A stretch of DNA of 64,000 nt from Halobacillus sp. A1 (GTDB lineage Bacteria > Bacillota > Bacilli > Bacillales > Halobacillaceae): positions 109,152 through 173,151 of the forward strand of contig NZ_JAIZEN010000008.1 in the NCBI RefSeq assembly GCF_024189295.1, read 5' to 3'. This document shows positions 28,081 to 36,018 of this stretch, piece by piece. Made by a program: the position numbers and the translations under genes. Under the pieces are notes generated by a model. That model did no database searches. It worked only from the letters and a program-made list of their open reading frames with translations, and was not told the DNA's origin. The stretch's first letter is position 1. Every line of letters begins with the position of its first letter.

Positions 28081-29427
28081 GTGAAAATGGATTTCAAAAA
28101 AGCATGTTTAGTTGTACCTATGAGTGCGGCATTGTTACTTCCGACGTCACTGGATGTGGTGAACGCAGATGACCATAATATGCCTACGGTAGAAACGGAG
28201 GCCGTAGAACTTCGTGCCGAACTGGACAAGCTGTTAAGTGAACATGCCTTTCTAGCAGCTGAGACGATGAGGAAAGGTGCAGAAGGCGCACCAGATTTTG
28301 AAGCTTCAGCAAATGCTTTATCAGCTAATACTGATGACCTATCCGCAGCAATCGGCTCTGTATATGGTGAAGAAGCAGGCATGCAGTTTAAAGCCATGTG
28401 GTCTGAACATATCGGTTATTTTGTAGATTACGTTAACGGAACGGCTGAAGAAGATGAAGAAGCAAAAGAAATGGCAAAAGAAGAACTGGATGACTATCGT
28501 GCAGACTTTTCTGCTTTCCTGGAATCAGCAACTGACGAACGTTTAAACGCAGATGAGCTGGCAGAAGGACTGCAAATGCATGTCAATCAATTGATTGGTG
28601 CTTTCGATAATTATGTAGAAGGGGATTACGAAGAAGCTTATTCGAAGGAACGTGAAGCTATTCATCATATGTATGGCGTAAGTAAGGGACTGACCGGAGC
28701 AATCGTTGATCAATTCCCTGATCAATTCAACGATACAACGGCTGATACACCAGCAGCTGACCTTCGTTCTAACTTGAACCATTTATTAAGTGAACATGCA
28801 GGTCTTGCGACAATGGCTATGCAAAATGGAGTAGAAGGAACGGAAGATTATGAAGCGTCTGTTGAAGCCTTATCAAATAATACCGAAGATCTCTCTAATG
28901 CTATTGCTTCTGTATATGGAGAAGAAGCTGGAATGGAATTCAAAGAAATGTGGGAAGGTCACATTGGCGATTTTGTAACGTATGTGGAAGGAACAGCTGA
29001 AGGAGAAGAAGCTAAGCAAGAAGAAGCGGTTGAAGCTCTTGATGCCTATCGCGCAGATTTCTCTTCTTTCCTCGAGACAGCATCTGAAGGACGTCTGGAC
29101 GCAGATGTTTTATCTGAAAGCCTCGGAGAACACGTTGATCTGCTCATCCATACTTTTGATCAATATACAGCGGAAGATTATGAAATGGCTTACGAAACTT
29201 TAAGAGAGTCTTATGGCCATATGTTCATGGCTTCTAAGGCCTTGTCTGCAGAGTTTGTCGATCAATTCCCTGATCAATTCGCTGCAAGTGAAATGCCAGA
29301 AGAAATGCCTCAAACAGGTATGGGTGGAACGGCGAATGGAAATATCGATCTATGGATCTTCGCTTCTATTATTGCCTTAATTGGAGCCAGCGGACTGTTA
29401 GTATTCAAGAAAAAGTCAAACCAATAA
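28081..29427 (+). CDS. Secreted surface protein with duplicated helical domain and MPQTG sorting signal
   Basis: 448 residues: signal peptide (residues 1-29), two tandem copies of a ~174-residue helical domain (about 43-216 and 227-399), then MPQTG at 409-413, a hydrophobic segment and a KKKSNQ tail. The end has the three-part layout of a sortase substrate with Met in place of the usual first Leu. Both domain copies keep 'LLSEHAxLA', 'NTxDLSxAI', 'SVYGEEAGM', and 'VDQFPDQF', with regularly placed His and Glu that could bind metal. I do not recognise the domain. The start may be GTG 28081 or ATG 28087; AGGGAG lies 4 or 10 bases before. No sortase gene is in the window. Confidence 0.78.
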   Translation: MKMDFKKACLVVPMSAALLLPTSLDVVNADDHNMPTVETEAVELRAELDKLLSEHAFLAAETMRKGAEGAPDFEASANALSANTDDLSAAIGSVYGEEAGMQFKAMWSEHIGYFVDYVNGTAEEDEEAKEMAKEELDDYRADFSAFLESATDERLNADELAEGLQMHVNQLIGAFDNYVEGDYEEAYSKEREAIHHMYGVSKGLTGAIVDQFPDQFNDTTADTPAADLRSNLNHLLSEHAGLATMAMQNGVEGTEDYEASVEALSNNTEDLSNAIASVYGEEAGMEFKEMWEGHIGDFVTYVEGTAEGEEAKQEEAVEALDAYRADFSSFLETASEGRLDADVLSESLGEHVDLLIHTFDQYTAEDYEMAYETLRESYGHMFMASKALSAEFVDQFPDQFAASEMPEEMPQTGMGGTANGNIDLWIFASIIALIGASGLLVFKKKSNQ

Positions 29428-29472
29428 TAGATATCAGCTAACGGCAAAAAAGTTAATGTGCCACACCATTTT

Positions 29473-29508
29473 ACGGGCGGAATCTTCAGTGATTTCGTCC
29501 GTTTTTTT
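29473..29508 (+). terminator. Terminator of the surface-protein gene
   Basis: A 12-bp stem with two G-U pairs (29473-29484 with 29491-29502), a 6-base loop and seven T's. Confidence 0.88.
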
Positions 29509-29709
29509 GTGGTGAGAAGCTTACATTACAGATAAAAAACAACTTCTTTTAGAGAGAGAAATCTAGTCATTTTATAAGATAAGAATTTAATCAAGTACTT
29601 TTAGGATTTGAAGCCAATGAAGGAAATTAGAATATCTTATGGAAATTAATAATTAGAGAGGAAGCTTGGAGTCTTTTTACTGTAAAGATGTATGAAAGGG
29701 AGGATTAAA

Positions 29710-30477
29710 TTGAAGCGGGTATTAATGGGGGTGCTTTTGTTTTTAGCCGGTTGTGAAGCAGAGAGGCAGGACGTAATTATAAATAAGGAAAAAATAGAGC
29801 TGCCAGAAACAGTTTATTCCCAATCTACTGATACCTACAAAATTACATACTTAAGTGAAGAGCTAGAAGTGATAGGATATATGGTCAGCCCCAGGAACAT
29901 AGAAGAAGACCTTCCTTTGTTGATTTACAACCGAGGCGGAAATCAGGAATATGGGAAGATTGACCGAGAGATGCTCTCAAAATACTTGTCCTTTTGGGCA
30001 AACAAAGGATACATTGTGCTAGCTTCTCAGTATCGCGGCAATGATGGCGGTGAAGGGCAGGAGGAATTTGGGGGAGCTGACGTGAGGGACATCTCAAATC
30101 TTTTGCAAGCTGCAGATGAGCTTCCAAACATTGATACTGAACATACTGTAATGCTAGGAAGGTCTAGGGGCGGTATGATGACTTACTTGTCTATTAAAGA
30201 AGGTATTCATATAAAAGCAGCCGCTGTTATAGGAGGAATTACAGATTTATTCCATCAGTACAGGAGAAACGCAGGTATGAAAGAAGTGTTAAATGACCTG
30301 GTTGGTCCGCCGGAACAAAACGAAGATGCTTATAAAAGTCGGTCTGCCGTATATTGGCCTGATCAGGAAACCGAGTTTGAATATGTTGAATACGAAGAAG
30401 GCGATCATGACCTAAGCAAGCATGTAGATGAGTATACTGACACGGTTAATCAATGGTTTCAGGAACATATGGATTAG
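29710..30477 (+). CDS. Lipoprotein prolyl-oligopeptidase-like hydrolase with internal shortening
   Basis: 255 residues from a TTG with AGGGAGG 6 bases upstream; an ATG 18 bases earlier gives a longer signal but has no ribosome site. A lipobox 'LFLAGC' places the protein on the outer membrane face. The alpha/beta-hydrolase elements are present: 'NRGG' oxyanion loop, nucleophile Ser152 in 'GRSRGG', and His233 in 'GDHDLSKH'. In relatives, a strand and turn with 'LLILHG...D' carrying the catalytic Asp lie between 'SAVYWP' and the last strand. Here 'SAVYWPDQETEFEYVEY' joins them directly, so roughly 25 residues are missing without a frameshift. The enzyme may be inactive or altered. Confidence 0.72.
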   Translation: MKRVLMGVLLFLAGCEAERQDVIINKEKIELPETVYSQSTDTYKITYLSEELEVIGYMVSPRNIEEDLPLLIYNRGGNQEYGKIDREMLSKYLSFWANKGYIVLASQYRGNDGGEGQEEFGGADVRDISNLLQAADELPNIDTEHTVMLGRSRGGMMTYLSIKEGIHIKAAAVIGGITDLFHQYRRNAGMKEVLNDLVGPPEQNEDAYKSRSAVYWPDQETEFEYVEYEEGDHDLSKHVDEYTDTVNQWFQEHMD

Positions 30478-30688
30478 GAAGGATTTTAAAAGTCTGCCGA
30501 TAAAAAGCGCTTCTCATCCACCAATCATTAAACTTCTGCAACTACTTTAATAATTCTTTCAGTAATGGCAGCTGTGAGATTTTAAAACGTACTTAAAAAG
30601 AAAATACTTATTCAAATTCTCTATGTGTGCATTTTACGATAATTGGGTATAGCTGTAGTAGATGTTAATTGCAGAGAGGTGATTTGGG

Positions 30689-30925
30689 TTGTTTTATTCA
30701 GTTACTTTACAAAAAATACTGATCTTTTTAGGAATAGGAGTTACAATCGGAGCGGTCATCGGATTTAGTTCGGTGCTAGGTTTCGGTTTGGATGGCTCTG
30801 TGTTTGTCCTGTCTATGTTTCTAAGCGTGCTGACAGTATTTGCTGCAGCTATGTACGCTGAACTCTATCATATTCGTGAGGCCGTTAATAAGCAGCGGCA
30901 GGAGCAAAAATCCAATATAAAATAA
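30689..30925 (+). CDS. Small two-span membrane protein
   Basis: 78 residues with two hydrophobic segments ('ILIFLGIGVTIGAVIGFSSVLGFG' and 'SVFVLSMFLSVLTVFAAAMYA' regions) and a charged tail 'VNKQRQEQKSNIK'. It starts with TTG behind GAGAGGTGAT at a 6-base gap. It is followed directly by a bidirectional terminator shared with another small membrane protein gene on the other strand. No family recognised. Confidence 0.65.
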   Translation: MFYSVTLQKILIFLGIGVTIGAVIGFSSVLGFGLDGSVFVLSMFLSVLTVFAAAMYAELYHIREAVNKQRQEQKSNIK

Positions 30926-30951
30926 AAAAAGGCAGTGAATCTGCCTTTTTT
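30924..30951. terminator. Bidirectional terminator between two small membrane-protein genes
   Basis: GGCAG/CTGCC (30931-30935 with 30941-30945) is extended on the outside by an A-run and a T-run (30924-30930 with 30946-30951), so it functions on both strands. Confidence 0.85.
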
Positions 30952-30952
30952 A

Positions 30953-31105
30953 TTATGGATAAAGAAAGGAAAATGCTAACAGTATAGCGTAACCTAGAGT
31001 TATAATTGTAATGAGAATGTAGCTGGTCTTGTTCAGCTTTTTAAAAATGATCAAAAAAGTCAGAGCTACTACAGTTAATATAAAACTCCAATAGATGATC
31101 TCCAT
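30953..31105 (-). CDS. Small two-span membrane protein, probably coupled to a leader peptide
   Basis: 50 residues beginning MEIIYWSFIL, with two hydrophobic spans separated by 'IIFKKLNKTSY'. The same frame stays open 21 codons upstream to an ATG at 31168, but that start has no ribosome site. The strong AGGAGGT instead serves a 12-codon frame (31105-31143) whose TAA overlaps this ATG as TAATG, so re-initiation here is likely. Function unknown. Confidence 0.55.
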   Translation of the reverse strand: MEIIYWSFILTVVALTFLIIFKKLNKTSYILITIITLGYAILLAFSFLYP

Positions 31106-31143
31106 TACTCTAGGTTTTCTTTCGTAATCGATGGAATGTGCAT
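31105..31143 (-). CDS. Twelve-residue leader open reading frame
   Basis: AGGAGGT sits 6 bases before an ATG that encodes MHIPSITKENLE and then a TAA overlapping the ATG of the small membrane-protein gene. The arrangement implies translational coupling. Whether the peptide itself matters is unknown. Confidence 0.4.
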   Translation of the reverse strand: MHIPSITKENLE

Positions 31144-31213
31144 AGCGGTACCTCCTACTAAAATTCATACGTAACGTAAGAATAGCATAGAAGCGTCTAA
31201 TGTGTTTTCTTTC

Positions 31214-31239
31214 GTTTATGATTGTGCGTCTCGGGGAAT
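31214..31239 (+). promoter_or_regulatory. Sigma-B-like promoter upstream of the ICMT/CrtN-like operon
   Basis: GTTTAT-N14-GGGAAT, close to the general-stress consensus GTTTAA-N12-15-GGGTAT. It is about 76 bp before the ICMT start codon. A stress-induced pigment operon would fit the rest of the window, but this is a motif match only. Confidence 0.45.
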
Positions 31240-31281
31240 TGACAAGTGTGGCAGCTTTGATTAGAAGAACGGGGGAGTGAC

Positions 31282-31329
31282 ATGCATCTATCGCCTCTAA
31301 GATGGGGTCATATACATGACTATGTTTGA
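31282..31329 (+). CDS. Fifteen-residue leader open reading frame overlapping the ICMT start
   Basis: GGGGGAG lies 4-5 bases before an ATG encoding MHLSPLRWGHIHDYV. The frame ends at 31329, beyond the ATG of the next gene (31316), so ribosomes reading it would terminate inside that gene's start region. It may couple or dampen translation. It could equally be a chance frame. Confidence 0.3.
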   Translation: MHLSPLRWGHIHDYV

Positions 31330-31876
31330 TTACATCTTTATAGGGATTACATTAATTTGGCTGGCGGAATTTCTGATTTTCCGCAACCGGCTGTCTTCAT
31401 CTGACGAGGGTCGATTGGAGAAGAAGTCATTTCCCCTGATTCTTCTTGCAGTCGGGTTGACGATTCCCTTGACTTTATGGATGAGGGAGTTACATATCGG
31501 AGTGATCGATCTACCTTTGCTTTGGTGGTTCGGACTTGTAATGTACGGGATCGGAGTATTTCTTAGGTATTATGGAATTCTTCACCTGAGAGAACAGTTT
31601 ACTAGAGATGTGTCCGTGAAGAAGGGTGATCGTCTAGTGAGTACTGGTCCATATAGGAAATTAAGGCATCCCCTATATACCGGTTTGTTATTAATTATCG
31701 TAGGATTTTGCCTGGGGGTAGGGAACGTTTGGACAGCAGTGATAGGTGGAGGGCTTGTAGCGCTCTCCTTAATATACAGAATTCGACTCGAAGAAGCTAT
31801 GCTGATAGAAGCGCACGGAGAAATGTATCGGAAGTGGTGTGAATCACGATACAGGTTGATTCCTTTTGTTTATTAA
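31316..31876 (+). CDS. Isoprenylcysteine carboxyl methyltransferase (ICMT)-family membrane protein
   Basis: 186 residues with about five hydrophobic segments and the family signature 'GPYRKLRHPLYTG' near residue 118, followed by 'EEAMLIEAHGEMYRKWCESRYRLIPF'-type C-terminal motif that binds S-adenosylmethionine in the family. It methylates an unknown acceptor at the membrane; bacterial members often sit with isoprenoid or polyketide genes. Here it precedes a carotenoid-desaturase-like gene by 17 bp and is probably co-transcribed, so a pigment intermediate is a reasonable candidate substrate. GATGGGG lies 8 bases before the ATG. A second ATG two codons on is possible. Confidence 0.8.
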   Translation: MTMFDYIFIGITLIWLAEFLIFRNRLSSSDEGRLEKKSFPLILLAVGLTIPLTLWMRELHIGVIDLPLLWWFGLVMYGIGVFLRYYGILHLREQFTRDVSVKKGDRLVSTGPYRKLRHPLYTGLLLIIVGFCLGVGNVWTAVIGGGLVALSLIYRIRLEEAMLIEAHGEMYRKWCESRYRLIPFVY

Positions 31877-31893
31877 CTTTGGAGGTGGATGGA

Positions 31894-33396
31894 GTGGAAA
31901 GAAGAAAAGCGATTGTAGTCGGGGCAGGATTAGGCGGAATGTCGGCAGCTATCAGGTTGAGTGGAGACGGTTATGATGTGAAAGTGATTGAAAAAAACAG
32001 CAACCTCGGTGGAAAGTTGAACCGAAGAGAAGGCAAAGGTTTCACTTTTGACACCGGCCCATCCATTTTAACGATGCCGTGGGTATTAGAGCAGCTGTTC
32101 AGTAGTGTTCATCGCCGTTTAGAGGATTACATAACGGTAGAAAGAGTCGAGCCACAGTGGCGTACATTCTTTGAAGATGGGACACAATTGGATGTGACGA
32201 GCGACCTGCCTACGATGCTTGAGGAAATGGCTAAGGTCACTGAACGTCCTAATCGTAAGCTGACCGATTTTCTCTCCTATAGCCAGGATATGTACGAGCT
32301 ATGTATGAAGAGTTTCTATAAATATAGTATTCAAGATTTAAAGGATCTAAAAAGCCATCATAAATTAAGTGATCTGTTAAAAATGGATCCGATGACTACC
32401 ATCGCTAAATCTACTCACAAGCAATTCGACAACAAATATTTAGAGCAGATGTTCAACTATTTCGTCATGTATGTCGGATCCAACCCTTACTCGGCTCCGG
32501 CGATTCTGAATCAGCTCGTCTATGTGCAGCTTGGTTTAGGCATTCATTATGTGAAGGGCGGAATGTATCAAATCGCTGAAGGAATGGGTAAATTGATGGA
32601 TGAACTACGTGTAGATGTCCAGTTGAATACGCCTGTTCAACAGCTCGTCGTTGAAGGGGAGAAGGTCGTAGGGGTGGAAACGGAAGATGGGACGGTTCAT
32701 ACGGCAGACGTCGTCGTCTCGAACCTCGAGGCAATCCCATCCTATCGTCGACTGGCTCCGAATTCTTCAAAAGTGAAAAAAGAAACAAAAGCGCTCGAGA
32801 AAAAATTCCAGCCGACGGTTTCTGGTCTAGTGCTGCTTTTGGGAACGGATAAAAAGTTTGAAAACCTTAAGCATCACAACTTCTTCTTCTCAGAAGATCC
32901 GGAGAAAGAATTCAAGCAGATTTTTGACAAAGGTGTACCGGCTGACGATCCAACCATTTATATCGGCATTTCCGCTCGATCCGATGAGACTCAAGCTCCT
33001 GCCGGTAAAGATAATCTTTTCGTACTCACCCACGTTCCTCCTTTGACGAATGGCAAACGCAAACCAATTGATTGGGATGCTTACAGAGAAACGGTTCTTG
33101 ATAAGCTGGAACGTATGGGAATGGAAGGCGTAAGAGACTCGATCGAGTTTGAGTACCGTTTTACTCCAGAAGACTTGGAAAGTTTATATGGTCCAAATGG
33201 AGGGTCGATTTACGGCATAGCCTCTGACAAGAAAACGAATGGCGGATTTAAGGTGCCTTCGAAGAGTCAGGTGTATGAGAACCTATACTTTGTAGGAGGT
33301 TCAACACATCCAGGCGGCGGGGTGCCGATGGTGACTCTTTCAGGTCAATTAACGGCAGATTTAATCAAAGAAAATTCTACTGAAAAAGTAACATAA
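31894..33396 (+). CDS. Phytoene-desaturase-family FAD enzyme (CrtN/CrtP-like)
   Basis: 500 residues from a GTG with GGAGGTG 6 bases upstream; a TTG five codons earlier would include the ribosome site. The dinucleotide-binding motif is 'AIVVGAGLGGMSAAIRL' (about residues 5-21), then 'EKNSNLGGKLN' and 'FDTGPSILTMP'. The C-terminal 'NLYFVGGSTHPGGGVPMVTLSGQ' is the carotenoid-desaturase signature. It desaturates or oxidises a C30/C40 carotenoid; members of this subgroup in Bacillaceae include diaponeurosporene oxygenases. No crtM or other crt genes are in the window, so the pathway must be completed elsewhere. It forms an operon with the ICMT gene. Confidence 0.87.
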   Translation: MERRKAIVVGAGLGGMSAAIRLSGDGYDVKVIEKNSNLGGKLNRREGKGFTFDTGPSILTMPWVLEQLFSSVHRRLEDYITVERVEPQWRTFFEDGTQLDVTSDLPTMLEEMAKVTERPNRKLTDFLSYSQDMYELCMKSFYKYSIQDLKDLKSHHKLSDLLKMDPMTTIAKSTHKQFDNKYLEQMFNYFVMYVGSNPYSAPAILNQLVYVQLGLGIHYVKGGMYQIAEGMGKLMDELRVDVQLNTPVQQLVVEGEKVVGVETEDGTVHTADVVVSNLEAIPSYRRLAPNSSKVKKETKALEKKFQPTVSGLVLLLGTDKKFENLKHHNFFFSEDPEKEFKQIFDKGVPADDPTIYIGISARSDETQAPAGKDNLFVLTHVPPLTNGKRKPIDWDAYRETVLDKLERMGMEGVRDSIEFEYRFTPEDLESLYGPNGGSIYGIASDKKTNGGFKVPSKSQVYENLYFVGGSTHPGGGVPMVTLSGQLTADLIKENSTEKVT

Positions 33397-33467
33397 ATTC
33401 AAGAAGCCACCCTCGTAAAGTTAGCAGCTTTGGTGCTTCTAAACATATATTAAATAGGCTGATAAAG

Positions 33468-33506
33468 AGCAGACCAATCCACATAGGATTTGGTCTGCTT
33501 TTTTTA
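33468..33506 (+). terminator. Terminator of the pigment-type operon
   Basis: AGCAGACCAATCC pairs with GGATTTGGTCTGCT (33468-33480 with 33486-33499) with a one-base bulge; the T-run runs to 33505. Confidence 0.88.
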
Positions 33507-33542
33507 AAATACAAACATGGAGGTTCTTAAGAATAAGTCTTA

Positions 33543-33740
33543 AACAAACTGGCAGGATACTTGAAGGCTTGAATTCGAGGCATTGGGTGAGTGGAGCAGG
33601 GCAGCGGGGAATGACTCGCTTTCCGTGGGAGCGCGGTGAGCTTCCTCGGACGTCCCGTCCTGCGGGATCTCACCAAGCACTCTCTTCCCACAGGAGTCTC
33701 CCCATTCCCCGCCGCCCCTCACTAAAGATGTACTTCTGGA
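33543..33740. repeat. Palindromic intergenic repeat, copy C
   Basis: The arms include GCGGGGAATG (33604-33613) pairing with CATTCCCCGC (33703-33712), with broken extensions to GTGAG/CTCAC (33587-33591 with 33718-33722). The left boundary has 'AAACTGGCAGGATACTTGAAGG', the inverted form of the right-end module found in other copies. The core is nearly identical to copies B, E and F. It sits between the CrtN-like and CaCA genes. Confidence 0.9.
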
Positions 33741-33942
33741 AATCGCTTGAAAAAGATTCTGATAATGCTATTAGGAGCATCAAAATCCAGTGATCTAGGT
33801 ATAGCATTTTTAGTTCTAAGATCCTCTTCACTTTTAGGTAAAGCGCCTTTGCATACAAAAGTCTCACTGGTTATTATTCAAAAGCCGTTATTTATAATGT
33901 GAAGCAGCGCATATGATGTTTCCGTTATCCTCACAAAAGCAA

Positions 33943-34035
33943 GAAGGACCGGGAAATTGCGAGACTTTCCCGGACCTTCAAGCACTATTCTTGTGGCGGA
34001 AATAGCACGGACGTCTCGAAACTGCGTCTTATAGG
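33943..34035. repeat. Repeat remnant: arms joined with the core deleted
   Basis: A 14-base arm (33943-33956) pairs with 33966-33979 at 13 of 14 positions around a 9-base loop 'TTGCGAGAC'. The conserved core is absent, but the flanking 'GTCTCGAAACTGCGTCTT' end module follows at about 34010. It looks like a palindrome that lost its centre. With copy C it accounts for most of this 770-bp gap. Confidence 0.6.
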
Positions 34036-34166
34036 GAGCTTTAGTCACATTACAGTAGTAAGACTGCCTCCTCATAGTGATTGTCTTTTTTTTTGCAGTT
34101 TTATGTGTTGCTAATTGGGGAAACGTATCGGTATGCTAAAAGAGAGTAAATTAAGGAGATCAATTT

Positions 34167-35156
34167 ATGAGTAATGTTATAGTATTTGGATTGTTTATAT
34201 TAGCCGCAGTGGCTACTTTTTTTGTAGCTTCAAGGCTGACCATGTTCGGAGATGCGGTGAAAGAGAAGACAAAGGCATCTTCCTCATTTATGGGAATTCT
34301 AATTGGAGTTGCTATTTCTTTACCGGAATTAACGTCCAGTGTTACCGCTATTGCTATTGACGCTCCCGATCTGGCAGTAGGGAATTTGATAGGAAGTAAT
34401 CTATTCAATATCATGGGGCTGGCAATTTTCGATTTAGTTTATCGACGTCATCAAGTGATGACCCATGCGACGGTTGAAAGTAAGTTATATGGGTGGCTCG
34501 TTATTCTATTAACGCTTATCGTACTTTTAGGGTTGAGCTTAAGTCTGCCAACTCATATTTTTCATATAAGTTATTCAACGATCGCGGTCGTTTTATTATA
34601 TTTCATCGGTGCTAAATGGATTAATGATCGAACAGAATACAAAGGAAGAAAAATCAAACGCGAGATTAAACGGTATAAAGAGTATACGTACAAGCAAGTC
34701 GTAACCTACTTTGCTGCAGCAGCGGTAGGTATTATGATCATCGGTAGTGTGTTGACTATTACAGCTGAAAGAATCGCTACGATTACAGGTCTTGGTACGT
34801 CATTTGTCGGAGCGTTTCTCGTGGCGATCAGTACCTCATTGCCTGATGCTGTCAGTGTAGGGACGGCTTTAAAGCTCCGTCAATTCAACCTGGGCGTCAG
34901 TTCTCTTCTTGGAAGTAATGCCTTTAACCTGATGATTTTAGCGATAACAGACCTTATTTATTTACGAGGAGGATTGTTGAGTGAATCGGGTCCATCCAAC
35001 TTAATTACCGGCGGCGTTTCCATCGTGTTTATTATGCTGATTATCTACAGTATTTCTCGAAAGAGAGGGAAGCCGACCTGGAGTTATTCGCTGCCTTCGA
35101 TTTTGATCATAGTGGGTTATTTTGTCACCACGTTTTTTGTATTCCAAATGCGTTAA
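34167..35156 (+). CDS. Sodium/calcium exchanger family membrane protein (CaCA)
   Basis: 329 residues with about ten membrane spans arranged as two inverted halves. The alpha-repeats are visible as 'GVAISLPELTSSV...GNLIGSNLFN' (about 47-88) and 'AISTSLPDAVSV...SSLLGSNAFN' (about 223-258). The conserved acidic residue is Glu in the first and Asp in the second. Family members exchange calcium (or potassium) for sodium or protons across the cytoplasmic membrane, useful in a salt-rich habitat. A hydrophilic, basic loop (about 150-175) separates the halves. AAGGAGA precedes the ATG. It is monocistronic. Confidence 0.88.
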   Translation: MSNVIVFGLFILAAVATFFVASRLTMFGDAVKEKTKASSSFMGILIGVAISLPELTSSVTAIAIDAPDLAVGNLIGSNLFNIMGLAIFDLVYRRHQVMTHATVESKLYGWLVILLTLIVLLGLSLSLPTHIFHISYSTIAVVLLYFIGAKWINDRTEYKGRKIKREIKRYKEYTYKQVVTYFAAAAVGIMIIGSVLTITAERIATITGLGTSFVGAFLVAISTSLPDAVSVGTALKLRQFNLGVSSLLGSNAFNLMILAITDLIYLRGGLLSESGPSNLITGGVSIVFIMLIIYSISRKRGKPTWSYSLPSILIIVGYFVTTFFVFQMR

Positions 35157-35244
35157 GAAAAGCTCCTCTGATAGTACACAGGTTCGGCAAAACTAACAAT
35201 TGGTATAGTGAATTTCTTTATAATGTGAAAGCTTTTGCAATCAC

Positions 35245-35279
35245 AAAAGGCTCGGTCGTCTATCGACCGAGCCTTTTAA
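35245..35279 (+). terminator. Strong terminator downstream of the CaCA gene
   Basis: A 14-bp perfect stem (35245-35258 with 35264-35277), a 5-base loop and T's inside the right arm. It lies 88 bp after the stop codon. Confidence 0.88.
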
Positions 35280-35329
35280 AATGTAAAATTGAACTCGTTA
35301 AACTAACGCTCTCCTTTAGTGGAAGACTC

Positions 35330-35500
35330 AGTTTCGAGACTTATGTATGGGGATATGGTGGCTTTAGAAAACGGATCGCTTTCCGTGGGCATGTGGTGAG
35401 CTTCCTCAGGCTTCGCCTTCCGGGATCTCACCTACCATGTACATCCCACAGGAGTCTCACCGTTTTCTAAAGCCACCATCCGATTGGAAGGTGCTCGAAA
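35330..35500. repeat. Palindromic intergenic repeat, copy D
   Basis: The outer arms (35355-35374 and 35460-35479) are 20-bp perfect inverted complements, the longest in the window, and have a unique sequence. The core shows family features ('TCGCTTTCCGTGGGC', 'GGTGAGCTTCCTC', 'GGGATCTCACC', 'CCCACAGGAGTCTCAC') but the middle differs ('AGGCTTCGCCTTCC'), again as a self-paired stem. The flank 'CAGTTTCGAGAC' precedes it. Confidence 0.92.
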
Positions 35501-35754
35501 CTATACCAAGTTTAAAAGTATTAGCAATATATTGGGAATATTAGTAAAAAACTTGTATTCCAAGAGTCTATCCTTTCCTCGGATAACGGAAACATTTTTG
35601 TGGTGCTTCACTTAAAAAATAACTGCTCAGAAGTGATGCAAGAAAATATTTGAAACTACCTTAAAATGCAGGTTTATAACTAAAATGCTACATCCATACC
35701 ACTGGAGTTTAATGATCCCACTAATATTAAGTAGTTATTTTTAAAACGATTTCG

Positions 35755-35950
35755 AGAAGCGCATATATAGGGAGGGGCGGCGGGGAATGGTGAAGACTCC
35801 TGTGGGAAGAGAGTGCTTGGTGAGATCCCGCAGGACGGGACGTCCGAGGAAGCTCACCGCGCTCCCACGGAAAGCGAGTCATTCCCCGACGCCCTGATCC
35901 ACTCACCAAATGTCTCGAAATCAAGTCTCCACTATCCTGCCAGTTTGCTT
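35755..35950. repeat. Palindromic intergenic repeat, copy E (reverse orientation)
   Basis: The core reads as the reverse complement of copies B, C and F. The arms CGGGGAATG (35781-35789) and CATTCCCCG (35880-35888) pair, then one mismatch and five further pairs. The right flank carries the end module 'GTCTCGAAATCAAGTCTCC' and 'TATCCTGCCAGTTTGCTTAA'. Copies D and E lie in tandem in the 862-bp gap before the MMPL gene. Confidence 0.9.
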
Positions 35951-36018
35951 AAGAATATTTTTTCAATAATTCCATTACAATTTACTACGCAATATAAGTA
36001 GAAAATTTCAGGTTACTA

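Noticed and set aside
33569..33793. Open frame of 74 codons over copy C, with a near-identical frame on the other strand of copy E
   Set aside because: The similarity comes from the repeat core; there is no ribosome site and the frames differ outside the core.
35203..35279. Small RNA between a TATAAT box and the strong terminator after the CaCA gene
   Set aside because: The -35 spacing is only about 13 bases and the transcript would be about 50 nt; the hairpin is better read as the CaCA terminator.
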